A stretch of 7,435 bases of DNA from DATJQA01 sp038057515. GTDB lineage: Bacteria > Patescibacteriota > Minisyncoccia > UBA6257 > 2-01-FULL-56-20. Positions 4,467-7,435 of this stretch are shown one piece after another. The number at the start of each line of letters is the position of its first letter. The first letter of the stretch is position 1. The notes beneath the pieces were generated by a model. The model did no database searches. It was not told the origin of the DNA and saw nothing but the letters and a program-made list of their open reading frames with translations. The translations under genes were made by a program, and so were the position numbers. The stretch lies in NCBI GenBank assembly GCA_038057515.1, contig JBBUDB010000053.1, forward strand, positions 1-7,435. Reading direction: 5' to 3'.

Positions 4467-6251
4467 TTATGCGCCAGCGTCCCGCGTCTTAATGTAGTTC
4501 GCCCAGAGATCCTGGAATTCTACCGACGAGGCCTTGAGCTCTTCGAACGAACCGGCGGCGATAACTTTGCCTTCCCTGAAAAAATACACCGAATCGAAGA
4601 GCGATAACAAGTGGAGCCGGTGAACGGACGAAATGATCGTCTTTCTCGCGAAGGCCGTAAAGATATTCTCATAGATCGCGAGCTCGTTGCTGAAATCAAC
4701 GCTACTCGTCGGCTCGTCCAGCAGAACGATCTCCTTGTCCGCGGAAGCAAGCAATCCCCGCGCGAGGGCTAGTCGCTGTTTTTCTCCACCGCTCAAGTTG
4801 ACCCCTTTCTCGACGATAGACGATTCGAGACCTTTCGGTAGGCGTCCGACCACTTCGCTGAATCGGGCGAGATCGGTGAATACTTTGATGTGTTCGTCGG
4901 TATAATCGGCGCCGAGGGTGATGTTCTCCCGAATGGTCGTCGCGAATATCTCCGGATCCTGGGGCACGAGCGTCACCGAGTCGCTGATCGCCGCGAAACC
5001 TCCCGGAATTTCCTTGCCGTCCACGAGAAGCCGGAATGGTTTGGGATGATAGAGGTCGCGCACGAGCTTCAAAAAAGTGCTCTTACCGCCGCCGCTCTCT
5101 CCGATCAGGGCGACTCGCTCGCCTTTTCGGATCTTCATGCTCACGTCCTCAAGATGCAGGTCGGCGCCTTCGGCGGCGTGATACGAGAACGAAAGACCGT
5201 CGATCGCGAACGTTGACCATCCTGGCGGCAGAACGGCGCCCCGGCTGTCGCTTGAGGGGGTGAATTCTTTCGATATCTCCTCCGCGTTCATCACCGCCGT
5301 CCGACGATGAACAACGTCGCCGTACAAGTAAGCGAACCGGAAAAACGTTTCCCGGACCTGGTTCACATAGCCGTAGATGATGTAGATCGTTCCCGTGAGG
5401 ATGACGTATTCGGCCTCAAGCTGAACAATGATGTAGATCGCGATCGCCGCGACGACCGCCAGTCGGCCGATGAAGGCCGCCGAGAACCACTTCCATTCGT
5501 TATAGACGCTGTTTTTCCGGTACTGGCTAAGCGGCTCCTGAATCTGGGCGGCAATCGCACCGAGCACCGACGACTTGATTCGCAAAATGATGACAGTTGT
5601 CACGTTGCTCACGAAATCGAATATTTTCGAGGAGATCTTGTTTTCGCCCCAGTTGACTATCTTATAGCCGGGTACGAGGACGCGGTCGAACCGGATGAGG
5701 ACGTAAAAGGTGAAGAGCGTGATGCCGAAGACTAGGGCAGTGATCCTCGCGTCATAGAAGGCCAAGGCAACATAGGCGGTCGCGAGCAACACGATGGCCT
5801 GGATGATCTCGAACGAGTTCCGGGCGAAATCAAAGAGGGCTCCGGTGCCCTTTTCGATCTTGTCGATCGTATCTCCCGAATGGTGGTCAACGTGCCACTC
5901 GATCGGTAGGTCTAGGACTCCTTGGAGCAAAAAGTTCTTATAATTCGCCCGGATGGCAAATGCGGTGTTGTTTTCGATCACCCGCGCGGGCCCGTGGAAA
6001 CACCAAAAAAACAGCTCCTGGAGGAGGAAGATAGCGAGAAAACCCAGGAGATAGGCGAGGTTCTCCCAGTGGACGCCCTGCGCCTGGACGACATTCAGGA
6101 TCTTCCCGATGACAAGCGGTTCGAGCGCCCAAACCACGTTCGCGACAACGAAAAGAAAAACGTAGAGCACGATTCGGCGGCGCTTGCCCTCCGCATAGCG
6201 CCACATCTTCCGGGCAAGATAAACGAGAGGATTATTAAAGATGGCGTTCAT
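4467..6251 (-). CDS. ABC exporter, fused membrane and ATPase domains
   Basis: This 594-residue half-transporter should dimerise to export a lipid, peptide or drug-like substrate; the cargo cannot be told. The transmembrane domain (about residues 25-300) has roughly six helices near 27-48, 64-86, 148-168, 169-188, 257-277 and 281-297. The ATPase domain (about 345-585) is complete: Walker A GESGGGKST (384-392), Q-loop Q431, signature LSGGEKQR (486-493), Walker B IVLLDEP (508-514) with catalytic E513, and switch H544. The domain order and size fit bacterial MsbA/LmrA-type exporters. It starts behind a strong AGGAGG site and ends 89 nt before the peptidase E-like start. There is no partner transporter gene beside it, so a homodimer is likely. 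Confidence 0.94.
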   Translation of the reverse strand: MNAIFNNPLVYLARKMWRYAEGKRRRIVLYVFLFVVANVVWALEPLVIGKILNVVQAQGVHWENLAYLLGFLAIFLLQELFFWCFHGPARVIENNTAFAIRANYKNFLLQGVLDLPIEWHVDHHSGDTIDKIEKGTGALFDFARNSFEIIQAIVLLATAYVALAFYDARITALVFGITLFTFYVLIRFDRVLVPGYKIVNWGENKISSKIFDFVSNVTTVIILRIKSSVLGAIAAQIQEPLSQYRKNSVYNEWKWFSAAFIGRLAVVAAIAIYIIVQLEAEYVILTGTIYIIYGYVNQVRETFFRFAYLYGDVVHRRTAVMNAEEISKEFTPSSDSRGAVLPPGWSTFAIDGLSFSYHAAEGADLHLEDVSMKIRKGERVALIGESGGGKSTFLKLVRDLYHPKPFRLLVDGKEIPGGFAAISDSVTLVPQDPEIFATTIRENITLGADYTDEHIKVFTDLARFSEVVGRLPKGLESSIVEKGVNLSGGEKQRLALARGLLASADKEIVLLDEPTSSVDFSNELAIYENIFTAFARKTIISSVHRLHLLSLFDSVYFFREGKVIAAGSFEELKASSVEFQDLWANYIKTRDAGA

Positions 6252-6260
6252 GCGTACGTC

Positions 6261-6266
6261 CCTCCT
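6261..6266 (-). promoter_or_regulatory. Strong Shine-Dalgarno site of the ABC transporter
   Basis: AGGAGG on the minus strand ends 9 nt before ATG 6251. It is the only full-consensus ribosome binding site I see in the window, where other genes rely on overlap or weak GGA-type sites. It fixes the transporter start. Confidence 0.85.
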
Positions 6267-6307
6267 AATTTTCGTGATGCTTTGATTTTATTTATCACCA
6301 GCGGAAA

Positions 6308-6574
6308 TTATTCGAGGGAGATAACCTGTATCCCCTTTTCTTTAATCTGCTCTTCCGGCCAAAACAATTTGTCCATCTTGAATTTCCCGACGTAAGTCAC
6401 TTTCTTCTCTAGTTTTCTCCCCGTATATTCTTTCGTCTTAGGGTCCCATTCTTCGAGGACAAGCGTGTCGCCTTCATTCACCTCAAAATCATTAAGGCGA
6501 AGGTCGTAGTTTTTCTTTCCCGAAGCGACTGCTTCAAAATATTCCGGCCAAGCTTTTTTCTTGATTATTGCCAT
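6308..6574 (-). CDS. DUF3850 (ASCH/PUA-like) protein, copy B
   Basis: This 88-residue DUF3850 protein carries the same motifs as copy A: W9-P-E-Y-F, SGKKNYDLR, EGD, LEEWDP and YTGR. I chose ATG 6574 (MAIIKKKAWP) because it lines up exactly with copy A. Longer frames upstream run back through the end of secA in another frame and are not credible. The start is one nucleotide after the secA stop (TAA-C-ATG), with GGGAAA inside the secA tail as the likely ribosome binding site. It is therefore probably co-transcribed and translationally coupled with secA. A 50-bp block (6384-6433) is identical to 3098-3147 in copy A. Its function is unknown; PUA-like folds often bind RNA. Confidence 0.88.
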   Translation of the reverse strand: MAIIKKKAWPEYFEAVASGKKNYDLRLNDFEVNEGDTLVLEEWDPKTKEYTGRKLEKKVTYVGKFKMDKLFWPEEQIKEKGIQVISLE

Positions 6575-6575
6575 G

Positions 6576-7435
6576 TTATTTCCCGTGGCATTTTTTATAT
6601 TTCTTCCCGCTACCACAATAGCACGGGTCATTACGACCGGGCGCGTGGTCACCCGCCGCCACGTTCGTCTTCGGCAAAACGATGGCTGGCTTCACCTGCG
6701 ATGCTCCATGGGTATGCGCTCCAGCCTGAAGCGACTTAAAGAGATTGGTGAATACCCAACCGTTCCAATTCGCCCAGAAATCCTTAAAGAGACGGTGCGC
6801 CTCATGGCGGTACTCGACAAGCGGATCGCGTTGTCCATAGGCGCGCAGACCCACGCCGTCGGCCAGGGCTTCGAGATTCTCAAGATGCGTCATCCAAAGC
6901 ATGTCGAGGATGCTTAAGAGCTTCGGCCGAGTGGTTTCGTCCTTCGCGGCCTCGGCCGAGCGGCGCGCGACGAGCGCCCGCACCGCCTCCAGTTCACCAT
7001 CAGATGGATACGGATTCTCTTTGTTCGCGATGGCCACCTCCTCGAACAACTTCTTCAGCGCCTCTTCGTCGATAAAGAATTCATTTGCCCGGTTCGGATC
7101 GGCATCGAAGCCGATGCTCTTCGCGTGAACGAGCGTCGCTTCGGCCACCGTCTTCGCCGCCTCGGCCGGATCGGTCACTGTGAGAAGCGCCTGCCGGCGG
7201 CGATACACGGAATCGCGCTGTTTGTTCAGAACGTCGTCGTATTCCAAGAGATGCTTGCGCATATCGAAGTTCGCGCCTTCGACCTTCGACTGGGCTTGGG
7301 CCACCGACTTCGACACGAAGCCCATCTGGATAGGTTCGTCTGCGGGAAGATCGAAGCGCTCCATAAGCCCCTTGATGCGGGCGCCGCCGAAGATGCGCAT
7401 GAGGTCGTCGTCGAGCGAAAGATAGAACTGCGATG
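6576..7435 (-). CDS. secA: SecA preprotein translocase ATPase, C-terminal part
   Basis: The window holds the last 285 codons; the 5' part lies beyond the right edge. SecA drives protein export through SecYEG. Visible regions are the end of the second nucleotide-binding domain (FYLSLDDDLMRIFGG), and the helical scaffold hallmark MRKHLLEYDDVLNKQRDSVYRRR. The helical wing region follows, then a scaffold segment (TRPKLLSILDMLWMTHLENLEALADGVGLRAYGQRDPLVEY). The Thr/Ala/Pro linker and SEC-C zinc tail GRNDPCYCGSGKKYKKCHGK come last, with the CxC-x8-CH ligands intact. The intact tail implies zinc-dependent binding to a partner such as the ribosome; SecB is often lacking in such reduced genomes. The internal ATG at 7400 is not a start. 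The downstream DUF3850 gene follows after one base. Confidence 0.98.
   Translation of the reverse strand, partial: SQFYLSLDDDLMRIFGGARIKGLMERFDLPADEPIQMGFVSKSVAQAQSKVEGANFDMRKHLLEYDDVLNKQRDSVYRRRQALLTVTDPAEAAKTVAEATLVHAKSIGFDADPNRANEFFIDEEALKKLFEEVAIANKENPYPSDGELEAVRALVARRSAEAAKDETTRPKLLSILDMLWMTHLENLEALADGVGLRAYGQRDPLVEYRHEAHRLFKDFWANWNGWVFTNLFKSLQAGAHTHGASQVKPAIVLPKTNVAAGDHAPGRNDPCYCGSGKKYKKCHGK

Noticed and set aside
6252..6307. Promoter for the ABC transporter in the short intergenic stretch
   Set aside because: AT-rich TAAAAT-like bases are present, but I cannot find a -35 box at proper spacing.
6575..6652. Upstream extension of DUF3850 copy B to 6652
   Set aside because: It reads the secA C-terminal codons in a different frame. 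The paralogous copy A starts at the equivalent of 6574.

Overview
The window looks like a piece of a metagenome-assembled genome from a Candidate Phyla Radiation (Patescibacteria, probably Parcubacteria-like) bacterium. This is inferred from the very compact, single-strand gene layout with 4-nt ATGA overlaps, short single-domain proteins, weak or absent Shine-Dalgarno sites, stand-alone ASCH/DUF3850, SEC-C and house-cleaning NTPase proteins, and a run of ten Ns typical of a scaffold join. UGA behaves as a stop (it ends def, ASCH and GNAT genes), so there is no sign of a recoded UGA. All supported genes lie on the minus strand, so the reading order runs from the right end of the window to the left.

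Right to left: the C-terminal 285 codons of SecA with its SEC-C zinc motif (7435-6576); a DUF3850/ASCH-fold protein, copy B (6574-6308); a fused ABC exporter behind the strongest ribosome binding site in the window (6251-4467); a small palindromic element; a peptidase E-like S51 protein (4377-3751); a Nudix hydrolase (3730-3308); DUF3850 copy A, a close paralogue of copy B (3288-3022); a 46-residue SEC-C miniprotein (3011-2871) whose stop codon sits inside a perfect 20-bp-arm palindrome, followed by a remnant of a SecA-like SEC-C tail (2833-2802); a MazG-like NTP pyrophosphohydrolase (2786-2484); then a tightly overlapping run of GNAT acetyltransferase, ASCH protein, peptide deformylase and an MTH1-like Nudix hydrolase (2477-418); and a small two-helix membrane protein (388-11).

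The peptide deformylase locus is broken by the N gap. Two diverged def sequences (about 80% nucleotide identity where they overlap) face each other across it: the 5' part of one on the right contig and the 3' part of another on the left contig. The right-hand copy carries an in-frame, 82-nt, multi-stem palindromic repeat in a surface-loop position. A shorter, diverged relative of that repeat lies between the ABC transporter and the peptidase E-like gene.

Functionally this is a secA-linked accessory cluster rich in nucleotide-pool sanitation (MTH1-like Nudix, second Nudix, MazG-like) and in small PUA-fold ASCH/DUF3850 proteins, plus protein maturation (Def, SecA). I see no CRISPR array, tRNA, rRNA or integrase. 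No gene-free stretch exceeds 300 bases. The most interesting signals are the palindromic elements placed inside or at the ends of coding sequences, and the SEC-C/DUF3850 duplication with its leftover fragments.
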